This document shows positions 1 through 7,980 of a DNA stretch of 64,000 bases, piece by piece. A program made the translations under genes and the position numbers. The DNA comes from Gudongella sp964575895 (GTDB lineage: Bacteria; Bacillota; Clostridia; Tissierellales; Tissierellaceae): NCBI GenBank assembly GCA_964575895.1, contig CAZNTE010000008.1:1-64000 (forward strand), read 5' to 3'. The first letter of the stretch is position 1, and each line of letters opens with the position of its first letter. The notes below the pieces were generated by a model, which saw only the letters and a list, made by a program, of their open reading frames with translations, was not told where the DNA came from and did no database searches.

Positions 1-663
1 CACAAGACTATGAATCAGGAATCTCCCACTTCTATAAGTGGCGAGAGTGTTCAATATGGTAGAGAAAAAGGTGTAGGTTCAGAAAAGTCTGTTGGAAGAT
101 TTGCCTATCATGTGTTCAATTATTTTCCCCATAAGGCAATTGAAGAAGAGGGAAGGCTTACAAACCTAAACATTCGGGAACACTTTTTAACTAAACTATA
201 TACACTACATAGGTTTTCCTTTGTAAAGGAAAGTAATAAGTTTAATAAGTTGGTGGAGTTTCATTCAGATCACAAGTATTTGATTATGGCTTACAACCAG
301 ACAAAACTTAAAGAGTTAGGGAAAATTGTGGCAAATCATGATAAAAAGGACACAGACATAGTCATAAAAGAGTATGAGTTAATTTTAGAAACCGTTTTTG
401 AAACACTACCTAGATATACTAATTATATAAACACACTTATGCATATAATGGGTTATTTTAAGAAAGAACTATCAAAAAAAGAAAAGGAATTTATTTTAGG
501 TAGTTTTCAAAAGTTCAAGGAAGGTAAAATCCCTTTAAGTGTACCGGTTAATCTATTAAAGGGCTATGCCATTGCTAAGGATGAGGAATACTTGCTTAGA
601 CAGATGATTTGGAACCCCTACCCTGAAGAACTACTGGATATAAGAGATTCTGGCAACAAATAG
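1..663 (+). CDS. DUF1722 (YbgA-type) domain protein, 5' end cut by window
   Basis: The reading frame is open to the left edge, so the protein is probably truncated at its N terminus; the first ATG (position 10) need not be the start. The visible 220 residues match the DUF1722 family: FPHKAIEEEGRLTN and NIREHFLTKLYTL near the N terminus, LMHIMGYFKKELS in the middle, and a C-terminal stretch ending MIWNPYPEELL. In this family DUF1722 often follows a DUF523 domain. The residues at the left edge (ESPTS) look like the tail of DUF523, where SPSCG is usual, so a conserved cysteine may be replaced here. The molecular function is unknown to me; some relatives are annotated near photolyases. A hairpin terminator follows directly. 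Confidence 0.75.
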   Translation, partial: HKTMNQESPTSISGESVQYGREKGVGSEKSVGRFAYHVFNYFPHKAIEEEGRLTNLNIREHFLTKLYTLHRFSFVKESNKFNKLVEFHSDHKYLIMAYNQTKLKELGKIVANHDKKDTDIVIKEYELILETVFETLPRYTNYINTLMHIMGYFKKELSKKEKEFILGSFQKFKEGKIPLSVPVNLLKGYAIAKDEEYLLRQMIWNPYPEELLDIRDSGNK

Positions 664-693
664 AACTTCACTTTGTGGAGTTCTATTTGTTTT
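661..693 (+). terminator. Rho-independent terminator after DUF1722 gene
   Basis: TAGAACT-T-CAC pairs with GTG-G-AGTTCTA (661-685, one G.U pair, TTT loop). It is followed by TTTGTTTT. The stem begins at the stop codon of the preceding gene. Confidence 0.8.
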
Positions 694-762
694 GAACTTG
701 TAAATTGACATAGGGGGTAAAAATACATAAAATAGGTGTAGAACATGAAAAGGAGATTAAAG

Positions 763-1551
763 ATGACCTTACTTAAAAAGGCTGCAGGTAAAATTATATA
801 CTCCCTTGGCCAGCTTTTATCATTTATTTTTGATATATTCATTAATTTAGCTGAATTAATTGTTGGAGTTGTTGTTGGGATTGCAAGAGGTTTCATAGCA
901 ATAATTGGTATGGGGGGGTGTTTATTACTCTTTCTAATTTTTGGACCCTTTGGTCTAGTAGCAATTTTTAATCCAATTACAATATTGGTCCTACTTTTCT
1001 TTATAATATTCCCAATTCTTGGTAAGAAGTTTATTTCCTTATTGAAATACGGGAAATACATAATAACAGAATACCTATTTGATCTTGGAAGCTATTTGAT
1101 GGACGGAAAGGGAAGATATAGTTCCTTCTCAGACTATGGGCATAAGTATCAAAGAATGGAAGAAGAGAGAATTCGAAAGGAAAGGGAAGAAAGACAAAGA
1201 CAGCAGCAAAGAGAATGGGAAGAGAGATTCAAACAGTGGCAAGGTTATCAGAACCAACAGGGATATCAAAATTGGTATGGAAATGGGAATGGTAGTTACA
1301 GAGGTCAAAGTACCTACGCAAACCCTATGACAGAATTTAAGTCAAAGTATGAAAAAAGTTGCAACATTCTAGGGATACCATTGGATAGTGATAAATATCA
1401 AGTTAAATTGGCTTATAGGAAAAAAGCAAAAGAGTACCATCCGGATATTAATCATGCACCAGATGCTACAAGGAAATTTCAGGAGATTAACGATGCATAT
1501 GAGTTCTTAAGTGATGACAATATAGAAAGGTATAAGGGGATGAAAAGCTAG
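763..1551 (+). CDS. membrane-anchored J-domain (DnaJ-like) protein
   Basis: The protein has 262 residues. The N-terminal third is hydrophobic (about residues 12-85, two to three membrane segments). A charged helix rich in E, R and Q follows (about 120-150), then a Q/N/Y/G-rich linker, then a C-terminal J domain (about 195-262) with the diagnostic HPD tripeptide at about residues 226-228. J domains stimulate the ATPase of Hsp70 (DnaK), so the likely role is recruiting DnaK to the membrane; the client is unknown. An in-frame ATG lies at 745, but AAAGGAG sits 7 nt before the ATG at 763, which I take as the start. The stop codon abuts the start of the methyltransferase gene, so the two are probably co-transcribed. 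Confidence 0.8.
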   Translation: MTLLKKAAGKIIYSLGQLLSFIFDIFINLAELIVGVVVGIARGFIAIIGMGGCLLLFLIFGPFGLVAIFNPITILVLLFFIIFPILGKKFISLLKYGKYIITEYLFDLGSYLMDGKGRYSSFSDYGHKYQRMEEERIRKEREERQRQQQREWEERFKQWQGYQNQQGYQNWYGNGNGSYRGQSTYANPMTEFKSKYEKSCNILGIPLDSDKYQVKLAYRKKAKEYHPDINHAPDATRKFQEINDAYEFLSDDNIERYKGMKS

Positions 1552-2016
1552 ATGGAAAGTGTTAGAAAGGCCATGATAATTAATACTAAGATTGGAGATC
1601 TTAGTTTAGTAGAAGAGGATGGAATTTTAACAGAGGTAATCTTTGGCAATGAAATTCCTGGGGATTACAAAATCCAGGATACTGATAATTTAAGTAAGAC
1701 GAAGATCCAGATATTGGAGTATTTAGATGGAAAGAGGAAGAGCTTTGACATCGAGTATAGTCTTTCTGGTACTGATTTTCAAAAGAAGGTTTGGAATGCC
1801 TTAACAAAGATACCCTATGGAGAAACAAGAAGCTACAAGGATATAGCAGAGTATATAAAGAATCCAAAAGCCTATAGGGCAGTTGGTGGTGCTAACAACA
1901 AAAATCCTATACCCATAATAATTCCATGACATAGAGTTATAGGAGCCAGTGGTGATCTGGTTGGATTTGGTGGAGGAATTGACATTAAGATTAAATTGTT
2001 AGAACTAGAAAAATAA
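1552..2016 (+). CDS. ogt: methylated-DNA-[protein]-cysteine S-methyltransferase, predicted selenoprotein (Sec126)
   Basis: Simple ORF calling stops at the TGA at 1927-1929. Reading through it gives a 154-residue protein of normal MGMT length: N-terminal sheet domain (IGDLSLVEEDG, LTEVIFG), the SGTDFQKKVW helix, the IPYGETRSYKDIA motif, the RAVGGANNKNPIPIIIP loop, then TGA-HRVIGASG and a C-terminal LVGFGGG. In this family the TGA position is the nucleophilic Cys of the PCHR motif, which takes the alkyl group from O6-alkylguanine. TGA is therefore best read as selenocysteine. A 6-bp hairpin begins 15 nt downstream (separate entry). A sequencing error of TGC/TGT to TGA is the main alternative. 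ATG 1552 abuts the previous stop; ATG 1573 is an alternative start. Confidence is high for the family and good for selenocysteine. Confidence 0.85.
1944..1962 (+). promoter_or_regulatory. candidate bacterial SECIS element in the MGMT gene
   Basis: AGCCAG (1944-1949) pairs with CTGGTT (1957-1962), six pairs including one G.U, around the 7-nt loop TGGTGAT with G at its second position. The loop starts 21 nt after the TGA, within the range usual for bacterial SECIS hairpins, which lie inside the coding region just after the UGA and bind SelB. Confidence 0.7.
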
Positions 2017-2027
2017 CTATTAAAACA

Positions 2028-2063
2028 AAATTATCCCTAAGACTTGGTCTTAGGGATAATTTT
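2028..2063. terminator. bidirectional terminator between MGMT and cysteine desulfidase genes
   Basis: AATTATCCCTAAGAC pairs perfectly with GTCTTAGGGATAATT around a TTG loop, with T residues on the plus side and the complement of AAAA on the minus side. It can serve both convergent genes and overlaps the last codon of the minus-strand gene. Confidence 0.85.
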
Positions 2064-3348
2064 ATGGGCATTTTGTCATCATAATATCTAGAATAACTGA
2101 GTCTGTGTTATTCATCCCATCATGGGATACCTTGGCTAGATTACTAATGGATTCCTCTGGTGTAGCGGCTAGTATTCCATTGTCAGAAGGAAATACAATT
2201 CCTGCTGAAGCCAACCTATAAGCATCAAATGAGGCATCCACAGATATACCTAATTTATAAGCGCAACCGATTTTTGCACCATCACAGAACATACCTGATA
2301 CTCCTGCAATCATATTAATAATAGATTTGTTTATCATATCCCTTGAGTCAGTTTCAAGGTAGGTTAGACCAGCTGCACAACCAACACCAGCAGCTACACC
2401 GCAACCACATATAGGTGTTAGTGAACCTATATGAACCTTAACAAAGATTGTAACCAAGTGGCTAAGTGCTACAGCCCTGATTATTTTTTCTCTATCATAA
2501 TCTTTGTCCATTCCAACAACAGATATTGGGATTATTGCAACAAGACCATGATTCCCTGAGCCTGCACTACTCATAACTGGCAGGGGATAGCCAGTCATTC
2601 TAGCTTCTGATGCAGCAATTGTATAGGCCTTTGCCTTGGAATGAGTATCTTTGATCATACCCTTATATAGTTTTCCAATTCCCAGACCTAAATCCTCTGT
2701 TAAACCTACTTGAGCAAGTCTTAAATTCATGTTAATTCCATCGTCAATAAAGGATAAGCTATCTAAACTTGTAGTATTTACAAATTCAACCAAATCATTA
2801 ATGGAATAATCTTTAATTCTAAACTTAATCTCTTTATTAGCTGAGTTGGTAAGATTATTTAATTCATCCTTGTTTAGATCTAGTAGGATCTTATCATCTA
2901 GGGATTCATAGACAACATTCGTATGAGCATCTTTTATAATAACAGTGGACTTATGATCCTTTGATTTTAGATTAACCTGAATAAAAAGAGATGTTTTTTC
3001 TTTATCTAACTTAATGCTTACTTTGTTGTCATTTACCATTTTCAAAGAAGATTCAATATCATTATCATTTATGTCTCTAAATACTTCTAATATGTAAGAT
3101 GAGTTTCCTCCGGTAACACCAAGAGCGGCTGCAAAATCCAAGCCTCTGTAAATAGTGCCAGGGATTCCTACGCTCATTCCGTTTTTCAATATGTTGTTAT
3201 TAACAATTACTTCAATACTTTCAGGGTTATGTCCAAGCAAATCTTTTGCCTTAGCTGCTGCATAAGCTACTGCTCCAGGTTCTGTACAGCCTAGAGCTGG
3301 TTTTACTTGATCTTTTAAAATTTCTAATAATATAATGTCTCTATCCAA
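2062..3348 (-). CDS. cyuA: L-cysteine desulfidase family protein (UPF0597/CyuA type)
   Basis: The protein has 428 residues, full length for the family. It shows the cysteine motifs that hold an iron-sulfur cluster in the serine dehydratase-like fold: ALGCTEPGAVAYA near the N terminus, ICGCGVAAGVGCAAG, and MFCDGAKIGCAYKLG in the C-terminal half. Characterised members convert L-cysteine to pyruvate, ammonia and sulfide; others in the superfamily act on serine, so the substrate is inferred. The start is TTG at 3348, chosen because AGGTGAT lies 5-11 nt upstream and no ATG fits. A near-perfect sigma-54 promoter lies upstream, and a sigma-54 activator is encoded divergently, which points to cysteine- or sulfur-responsive induction. 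Confidence 0.85.
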   Translation of the reverse strand: MDRDIILLEILKDQVKPALGCTEPGAVAYAAAKAKDLLGHNPESIEVIVNNNILKNGMSVGIPGTIYRGLDFAAALGVTGGNSSYILEVFRDINDNDIESSLKMVNDNKVSIKLDKEKTSLFIQVNLKSKDHKSTVIIKDAHTNVVYESLDDKILLDLNKDELNNLTNSANKEIKFRIKDYSINDLVEFVNTTSLDSLSFIDDGINMNLRLAQVGLTEDLGLGIGKLYKGMIKDTHSKAKAYTIAASEARMTGYPLPVMSSAGSGNHGLVAIIPISVVGMDKDYDREKIIRAVALSHLVTIFVKVHIGSLTPICGCGVAAGVGCAAGLTYLETDSRDMINKSIINMIAGVSGMFCDGAKIGCAYKLGISVDASFDAYRLASAGIVFPSDNGILAATPEESISNLAKVSHDGMNNTDSVILDIMMTKCP

Positions 3349-3373
3349 TTCTTATCACCTCAGTATATAATTA

Positions 3374-3389
3374 TGCAAAATACATGCCA
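3374..3389 (-). promoter_or_regulatory. sigma-54 (-24/-12) promoter of the cysteine desulfidase gene
   Basis: On the minus strand the sequence is TGGCATGTATTTTGCA. It matches the consensus TGGCAC-N5-TTGCA with GG and GC at the correct spacing and one mismatch. It lies about 25 nt before the TTG start. The adjacent divergent gene encodes a sigma-54 activator. Confidence 0.8.
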
Positions 3390-3444
3390 CCTTAATATTT
3401 TTTTACATCCTTATGAAATGACTAAAAGATGGGCATATTTGAAT

Positions 3445-3466
3445 CACAAATAATATAAATATTGTG
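3445..3466. promoter_or_regulatory. candidate upstream activator site, CACAA-N12-TTGTG
   Basis: Imperfect palindrome about 55 nt upstream of the -24 element of the cysteine desulfidase promoter, in the divergent region. The position suits an enhancer for the neighbouring sigma-54 activator. Inferred from position and symmetry only. Confidence 0.35.
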
Positions 3467-3582
3467 TATGTTTCTCAAAAATGATAAGATTTATCTGTGT
3501 TTTAAAACAAACCTTGCAATGACTGGGTTAAATAATTCTCAATAAGTAGAATTAATTCTTATATATGAGAAGGGAGAATAAG

Positions 3583-5316
3583 ATGCTACATATTATCAAG
3601 AAGGAATTACAGCATATAATTGAGGCTTTACATTCAATAACTAATGTTGACATTACAATAGTTGATAAGAATCTTGAACGAGTAGTTGGAACAGGAAAAC
3701 ATAGTGAGGCCATAGGTAGACTAGCACCTCTTAACTCAGCATTTCACAAATGTATTGAAACAGGTGAGCAGTATTTCATTCAGGATCCAAGAAATGAAAT
3801 AATTTGTAACGATTGTGATAATAAAGAAAACTGTTCAGAGTTAGTTGAAATATGTCTTCCCATTAGCTATAAGGGTGAGATAATCGGAGTTTTAGGTCTC
3901 TGCGCATTCGATTTAAAGGCAAAAGAGAATCTTATGAACAATAGGGAAGGGTATCAGAGATTTGAAAGTCAGTTAACTAGTATCATTAATAGCATGTTAA
4001 ATGAAAAAGACTATGGGAAACTACTTAAATATAGGTCCCATGAGCTTTCAACCCTTATAAATTCAATAAATGAAGGGATTATAATTGCTAATGACAGTCA
4101 CTTGATTGCTTCAGCAAACGAAAATATAGCTCAAAAACTTGGAATTGATAGTAGGAAGAAAACCTATTTAAGTGATGTGTTACCTCAAAATGTTATGAAG
4201 GAGTTAATTGATAAAAACTTTAATGGTGAAATTGGCCCTGTATCAGTTGGGAAAAGTGAATACTTGATACAATCTAATCCAATCAGTGTTGAAGAATCAA
4301 GAAAGGGATTTGTTCTTATACTATCTGACTTTAGAAAAATGAAAGAATCTGTGCTAAATTCCAGTAGGGGTAAAGAAATTGTAACTTTTCAAGATATAAT
4401 AGGTGAAAGTGATGAAATCAGACATGCTAAAAACCAAGCTCTACAAGTTTCAAATAGCGATGCATCTGTATTGATTCTTGGAGATACTGGTACAGGGAAA
4501 GAAGTTTTTGCAAAAGCAATACACTATTCTAGCAAACGGAAAAACGAGATTTTTGTAGCCATTAACTGTGGAGCCATACCAGAAAATTTAATTGAAAGTG
4601 AGTTATTTGGTTATGAAAAAGGATCTTTCACTGGTGCTGACAACAATGGGAAGATGGGGATCTTTGAAATTGCCAAAAACGGAACTCTTTTCTTAGATGA
4701 AATTGGAGAATTGCCATATGGAATGCAGGTTAAGCTTCTTAGAGCCTTGGAAGAAAAGGAAATAACTAGAGTAGGTGGATATAAACCTGTGGAGGTTAAC
4801 CCAAGAATTATTGCCGCCTCCCATAGAGATCTGTCGGAGCTTATAAAAAATGGTCAATTTAGAGAAGATTTATTTTACAGGTTAAATATTGTACCTCTTA
4901 ACATTCCACCTTTGAAGGACAGAGGATATGATGTACTAGTACTTGCCAGGTATTTTTTAGATCAGTTTAGTAAGTTGTATTCTAAGACTATTCTTGGATT
5001 TACTCCAGAAAGCGAAAGGATTTTATTAGGATACAACTTTCCAGGTAACATTAGAGAGTTAAGAAATCTAATTGAGTTTGCTGTTATATTCTCAAATGAA
5101 CAATACATTGACAAAATTCATATAGAGAGTAAAATGAATTATAAAAAAGAGGAAACCAATAAAAAACTTAGTGAACTTACTAAGGAATTTGAGAGAGAGA
5201 TTATCTTGGATAGAATAAAGTATCTGGGAGACGATTTAAATTCTAAAAAAGAGTTAGCCAGATCTCTAGGAATCAGCTTAGCGACCCTTTATAGAAAAAT
5301 AGAGGGAACAATATAA
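3583..5316 (+). CDS. sigma-54-dependent transcriptional activator (sensor-PAS-AAA+-Fis HTH)
   Basis: The protein has 577 residues. The N-terminal sensor (about 1-140) contains a cysteine cluster, IICNDCDNKENC, followed by a further Cys, which could bind metal or sense redox or thiols. A PAS-like segment follows (about 145-235). The AAA+ domain has Walker A GDTGTGKE (about 300), the sigma-54 contact loop GSFTGA (about 347), Walker B LFLDEIGE (about 370) and REDLFYRLN. The C terminus is a Fis-type helix-turn-helix (KKELARSLGISLATLYRKI). ATG 3583 is preferred over 3565 because GGGAG lies 7 nt upstream. It is divergent from the cysteine desulfidase gene, whose promoter is sigma-54 type, so it is probably its activator. 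The EamA gene follows at 14 nt in the same operon. Confidence 0.9.
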   Translation: MLHIIKKELQHIIEALHSITNVDITIVDKNLERVVGTGKHSEAIGRLAPLNSAFHKCIETGEQYFIQDPRNEIICNDCDNKENCSELVEICLPISYKGEIIGVLGLCAFDLKAKENLMNNREGYQRFESQLTSIINSMLNEKDYGKLLKYRSHELSTLINSINEGIIIANDSHLIASANENIAQKLGIDSRKKTYLSDVLPQNVMKELIDKNFNGEIGPVSVGKSEYLIQSNPISVEESRKGFVLILSDFRKMKESVLNSSRGKEIVTFQDIIGESDEIRHAKNQALQVSNSDASVLILGDTGTGKEVFAKAIHYSSKRKNEIFVAINCGAIPENLIESELFGYEKGSFTGADNNGKMGIFEIAKNGTLFLDEIGELPYGMQVKLLRALEEKEITRVGGYKPVEVNPRIIAASHRDLSELIKNGQFREDLFYRLNIVPLNIPPLKDRGYDVLVLARYFLDQFSKLYSKTILGFTPESERILLGYNFPGNIRELRNLIEFAVIFSNEQYIDKIHIESKMNYKKEETNKKLSELTKEFEREIILDRIKYLGDDLNSKKELARSLGISLATLYRKIEGTI

Positions 5317-5330
5317 AAAAGGGTGAAAAA

Positions 5331-6221
5331 ATGAAAAACAAATTAATTCTAATGACTGTAATGATGTTTTTTGGAACAATTAGCTTATTGGTTAGAAATA
5401 TACAATTGCCATCAAGTCTATTGGCTATGATAAGGGGCTTCATAGGGGGTGGATTCCTATTTTTGTTTATGGTTTTATCCAGGAGGAAGGTAAATTGGAA
5501 GTCTGCAAAGAAAAACCTTATCTTATTAATTTTAGCTGGTGGTGCAATGGGCTTCAACTGGATACTATTATTTGAGGCATACAAGAATACTACAGTATCA
5601 ATTGCAACTTTAAGTTACTACTTTGCACCAGCAATTGTTGTAGCATTATCGCCATGGTTACTTAAAGAAAACTTAAGCCCAAAAAAGGTCTTAGCAGTTG
5701 TTGTTGCAATGATAGGATTAGTCTTAATAGTTAATCCCAATGGATTGATTGAAGGCTCTTACAACCACGTAAGAGGAATTACCTACGGTTTAATGGCTGC
5801 ATTACTCTATGCAACAGTTGTACTAACTAATAAGTTCTTCAAGGATATTTCCGGGATGGAGGCAACAATGATCCAACTTGTAATTGCTGCAGCTATCCTA
5901 TTGCCATATATTCTAGTAATAGAAAAACCAATAGTTGACCAACTTGATTTAATGAGCATAATACTTACCCTTGTGGTCAGTGTATTTTACACAGGGATCC
6001 TGTATGCTATTTACTTTACCGTTGTTAAGAGCATAGAAGGACAAACAATAGCTGTTTTAAGTTATATGGACCCCATTACTGCAGTATTGGTTTCTGTTGT
6101 ATTTTTAGGAGAAAAAATGACCGGAGTTCAAATAGTAGGTGGGGTTTTAATACTAGGAGCTACATACCTAGGAGAAATGAAAAAAAAGAGGCATCCCTTA
6201 AGAGATGCCAAACAATCTTAA
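5331..6221 (+). CDS. EamA-family (DMT) transporter
   Basis: The protein has 296 residues and about ten hydrophobic segments forming two EamA halves (DMT superfamily; compare the AGGAMGFNWILLFEAYK and SYYFAPAIVVALSPWLLKE regions in the first half and SYMDPITAVLVSVVFLGE in the second). Relatives export amino acids or other metabolites. The gene is 14 nt after the sigma-54 activator and near the cysteine desulfidase, so export of cysteine or a related metabolite is possible but only inferred. Its 3' end overlaps by 24 nt, tail to tail, the MerT-like gene on the other strand; the C-terminal KKKRHPLRDAKQS is encoded within that gene's terminator hairpin. Confidence 0.85.
   Translation: MKNKLILMTVMMFFGTISLLVRNIQLPSSLLAMIRGFIGGGFLFLFMVLSRRKVNWKSAKKNLILLILAGGAMGFNWILLFEAYKNTTVSIATLSYYFAPAIVVALSPWLLKENLSPKKVLAVVVAMIGLVLIVNPNGLIEGSYNHVRGITYGLMAALLYATVVLTNKFFKDISGMEATMIQLVIAAAILLPYILVIEKPIVDQLDLMSIILTLVVSVFYTGILYAIYFTVVKSIEGQTIAVLSYMDPITAVLVSVVFLGEKMTGVQIVGGVLILGATYLGEMKKKRHPLRDAKQS
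6181..6209 (-). terminator. terminator of the MerT-like selenoprotein gene
   Basis: GGCATC (6190-6195) pairs with GATGCC (6204-6209). On the minus strand the stem is followed by TCTTTTTTT. It overlaps the stop codon of the minus-strand gene and the 3' end of the plus-strand EamA gene. Confidence 0.7.
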
Positions 6222-6503
6222 TATTGTTGGATAATAAAGTGCTAATATAGCTATAATTGAAGATGCCCAGAAGAGTATTCTTGTACCCTTGCTGGCATTT
6301 TTCTTTTCTATAATAGTATATGATTTATATATCAATAGACCAGTTATCACAACAAAAATTGGTTTATACTTTGTAAGATTAGCAAAGTATGCACTACCTA
6401 CTGTCCCTAGACCTAGGGATGCTAGTATTAGTCCGCCACTTCAACAAAGTGAAGCTGCAATAGCTGTGAAAATCGAGGATACACTCAAGAATTTTTCTTT
6501 CAT
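6198..6503 (-). CDS. MerT-like membrane transport protein, predicted selenoprotein (Cys20-Sec21)
   Basis: The frame is interrupted by TGA at 6443-6441; reading through gives 101 residues. The first hydrophobic helix ends TAIAASLC-TGA-SGGLILASLGLG. A segment resembling the MerT stretch YRPIFIGVT follows (KYKPIFVVITGLLIY), then a third hydrophobic helix. In MerT, the mercuric ion importer, the first helix carries a Cys-Cys pair that takes Hg(II); here the second Cys is TGA, giving a Cys-Sec pair. A strong hairpin follows at SECIS distance. AAGGAGG lies 7 nt before the ATG at 6503. The gene appears monocistronic with its own terminator. No MerA, MerP or MerR lies nearby, so the substrate could be another soft metal or metalloid. 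A long plus-strand ORF here (6289-6642) is only its antisense shadow. Confidence 0.8.
6404..6419 (-). promoter_or_regulatory. candidate bacterial SECIS element in the MerT-like gene
   Basis: On the minus strand TCCCTA pairs perfectly with TAGGGA around the 4-nt loop GGTC. The loop begins 28 nt after the TGA and contains G at both of its first two positions, as expected for a bacterial SECIS. Confidence 0.7.
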
Positions 6504-6707
6504 AAACAACCTCCTTAATACCCTATGGGGGTTTATAAAATTATACCACAAGTCTTTGCTAAAAACAAAGACTTGTTTTGTTTCAGTTGTAAGAATAATT
6601 CATCTAATTGTTTCATTCCCACTCAAAGTGGTAAATGTATAATACAGAAAAACTATCGACTTATAGAAGATAATCGGGATAAAATTTCTTAGGAAAGGAG
6701 ATTACCT

Positions 6708-7856
6708 ATGGAAAATTTCAACATTGATAGTCTTAAAAATTTAATGGAAATGGATTCTAATGGATTAGTCTCAATATACATGCCTACCTACAAAATGGGT
6801 AAGGAAGTAACTCAAAGTAGGATAATTCTAAAGAATCTACTTAAGGAAGCAGAATCAAAATTGATTGAATCTGGTTTTGGTCAAAGGGATGTTGACAAAC
6901 AATTAAAACCAGCTAACAAGCTAGTGGATGATACAATTTTTTGGCAAAATCAGGAAAGTGGGTTAGGAATATTTATCAGCCCTCAGGAGTTTAAATATTT
7001 TAAAATACCATTAGAGATGAAGGAAATAGTATCAGTTTCTAACAGATACTACTTAAAACCCCTAATTAAGGTACTAAATTCAGAGTTTGCCTTAAATGTT
7101 TTGACTCTAAGTCAAGCGCAGATAAAACTTTATGAAGTTGGAAGAAATTCAATTGATGAAATTAAAGTTCCAGAAATAGAGGAATTAGTTGAAAATTATA
7201 TACCTGCTAAGGACTTACATCAAGAGGCAACTAGTCCCAAGGGTGCAGCTGCTGGAATGGGCTCTTATATGCATGGATATAATGAGATGAGTCAGACTGA
7301 AAAGAATGAGATTTCAAAGCATCTTAGAAGTATAGATAAGGAAGTAAATAGGGTATTAAAGGATAGTAAAAATCAACTACTAATTCATTCAGTTGATTAT
7401 ATATATCCTATGTATAAAGAAGTAAGTGGATATCCAAAATTAATGGATGAATCCATAAAGGGAAGTCCGGAAGGCATACATGTAAAGGATATACATTCTA
7501 AAGCCCTTGAAATATACTTGCCAAAGTACGAGTCAAATCTAGAACATGAAATAGAAAGGTATAAAACCCTTAGAGCTACTGATTCTAAATTAGCAAATGA
7601 AAATCTCGAATATATTGTTAAAGCTGCATATATGGGCAATGTTGATAGACTTTTTATTGCAGATGATATTGAACAATGGGGTTCATATAAGATTGATGAA
7701 AACAAAGTTGTGATTGATAACAAGGAAGGTTTAGGACAAAGAGATCTGTTGGATTACGCAGCAATTCTAACCATGGCAAATGGTGGAAAAGTATATGTGA
7801 TTGACAAGGATAACCTTCCTGGATTAAAACCTATTGGAGCAATATTAAGATTTTAA
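6708..7856 (+). CDS. baeRF-type protein (bacterial archaeo-eukaryotic release factor-like family)
   Basis: The protein has 382 residues. The N terminus (SLKNLMEMDSNGLVSIYMPTYKMG, broken here as SLKNLMEMD and GLVSIYMPTYK), the central GIFISPQEFKYFKIP strand and the C-terminal LLDYAAILTMANGGKVYVIDKDNLPG resemble the baeRF3 group, bacterial proteins distantly related to eukaryotic/archaeal peptide-release factor eRF1. They are proposed to act on stalled ribosomes or as hydrolases in stress responses; no activity can be shown from sequence. AGGAAAGGAG precedes the ATG. The gene stands alone between a long spacer and a terminator. Family assignment is from memory of the motifs, hence moderate confidence. 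Confidence 0.7.
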   Translation: MENFNIDSLKNLMEMDSNGLVSIYMPTYKMGKEVTQSRIILKNLLKEAESKLIESGFGQRDVDKQLKPANKLVDDTIFWQNQESGLGIFISPQEFKYFKIPLEMKEIVSVSNRYYLKPLIKVLNSEFALNVLTLSQAQIKLYEVGRNSIDEIKVPEIEELVENYIPAKDLHQEATSPKGAAAGMGSYMHGYNEMSQTEKNEISKHLRSIDKEVNRVLKDSKNQLLIHSVDYIYPMYKEVSGYPKLMDESIKGSPEGIHVKDIHSKALEIYLPKYESNLEHEIERYKTLRATDSKLANENLEYIVKAAYMGNVDRLFIADDIEQWGSYKIDENKVVIDNKEGLGQRDLLDYAAILTMANGGKVYVIDKDNLPGLKPIGAILRF

Positions 7857-7861
7857 TAAGG

Positions 7862-7887
7862 GGATGCACTTTTAAAAAAGTGCATCC
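7862..7887 (+). terminator. hairpin terminator after the baeRF-type gene
   Basis: GGATGCACTTT pairs with AAAGTGCATCC. The T run after the stem is weak (TAATCATTTTAT). Confidence 0.6.
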
Positions 7888-7980
7888 TAATCATTTTATA
7901 TTGTAAGTATTTAATTTTATAGGGTATTATATAAGGTGTAGATTTGTTTTTTATAAATAATATAGATTAGGAGGGTTATC

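Noticed and set aside
618..1061. 147-residue minus-strand ORF
   Set aside because: It overlaps the terminator and the hydrophobic part of the J-domain gene in antisense and has no ribosome site.
1927..1929. TGA in the MGMT gene read as tryptophan (code 4) or as a true stop
   Set aside because: TGA ends other genes normally in this window, and Trp would remove the nucleophile. As a true stop it would delete the active site and the C-terminal domain, although family conservation continues downstream.
6289..6642. 117-residue plus-strand ORF after the EamA gene
   Set aside because: It is antisense to the MerT-like selenoprotein frame, has no ribosome site or recognisable domain, and its composition is that of a shadow.
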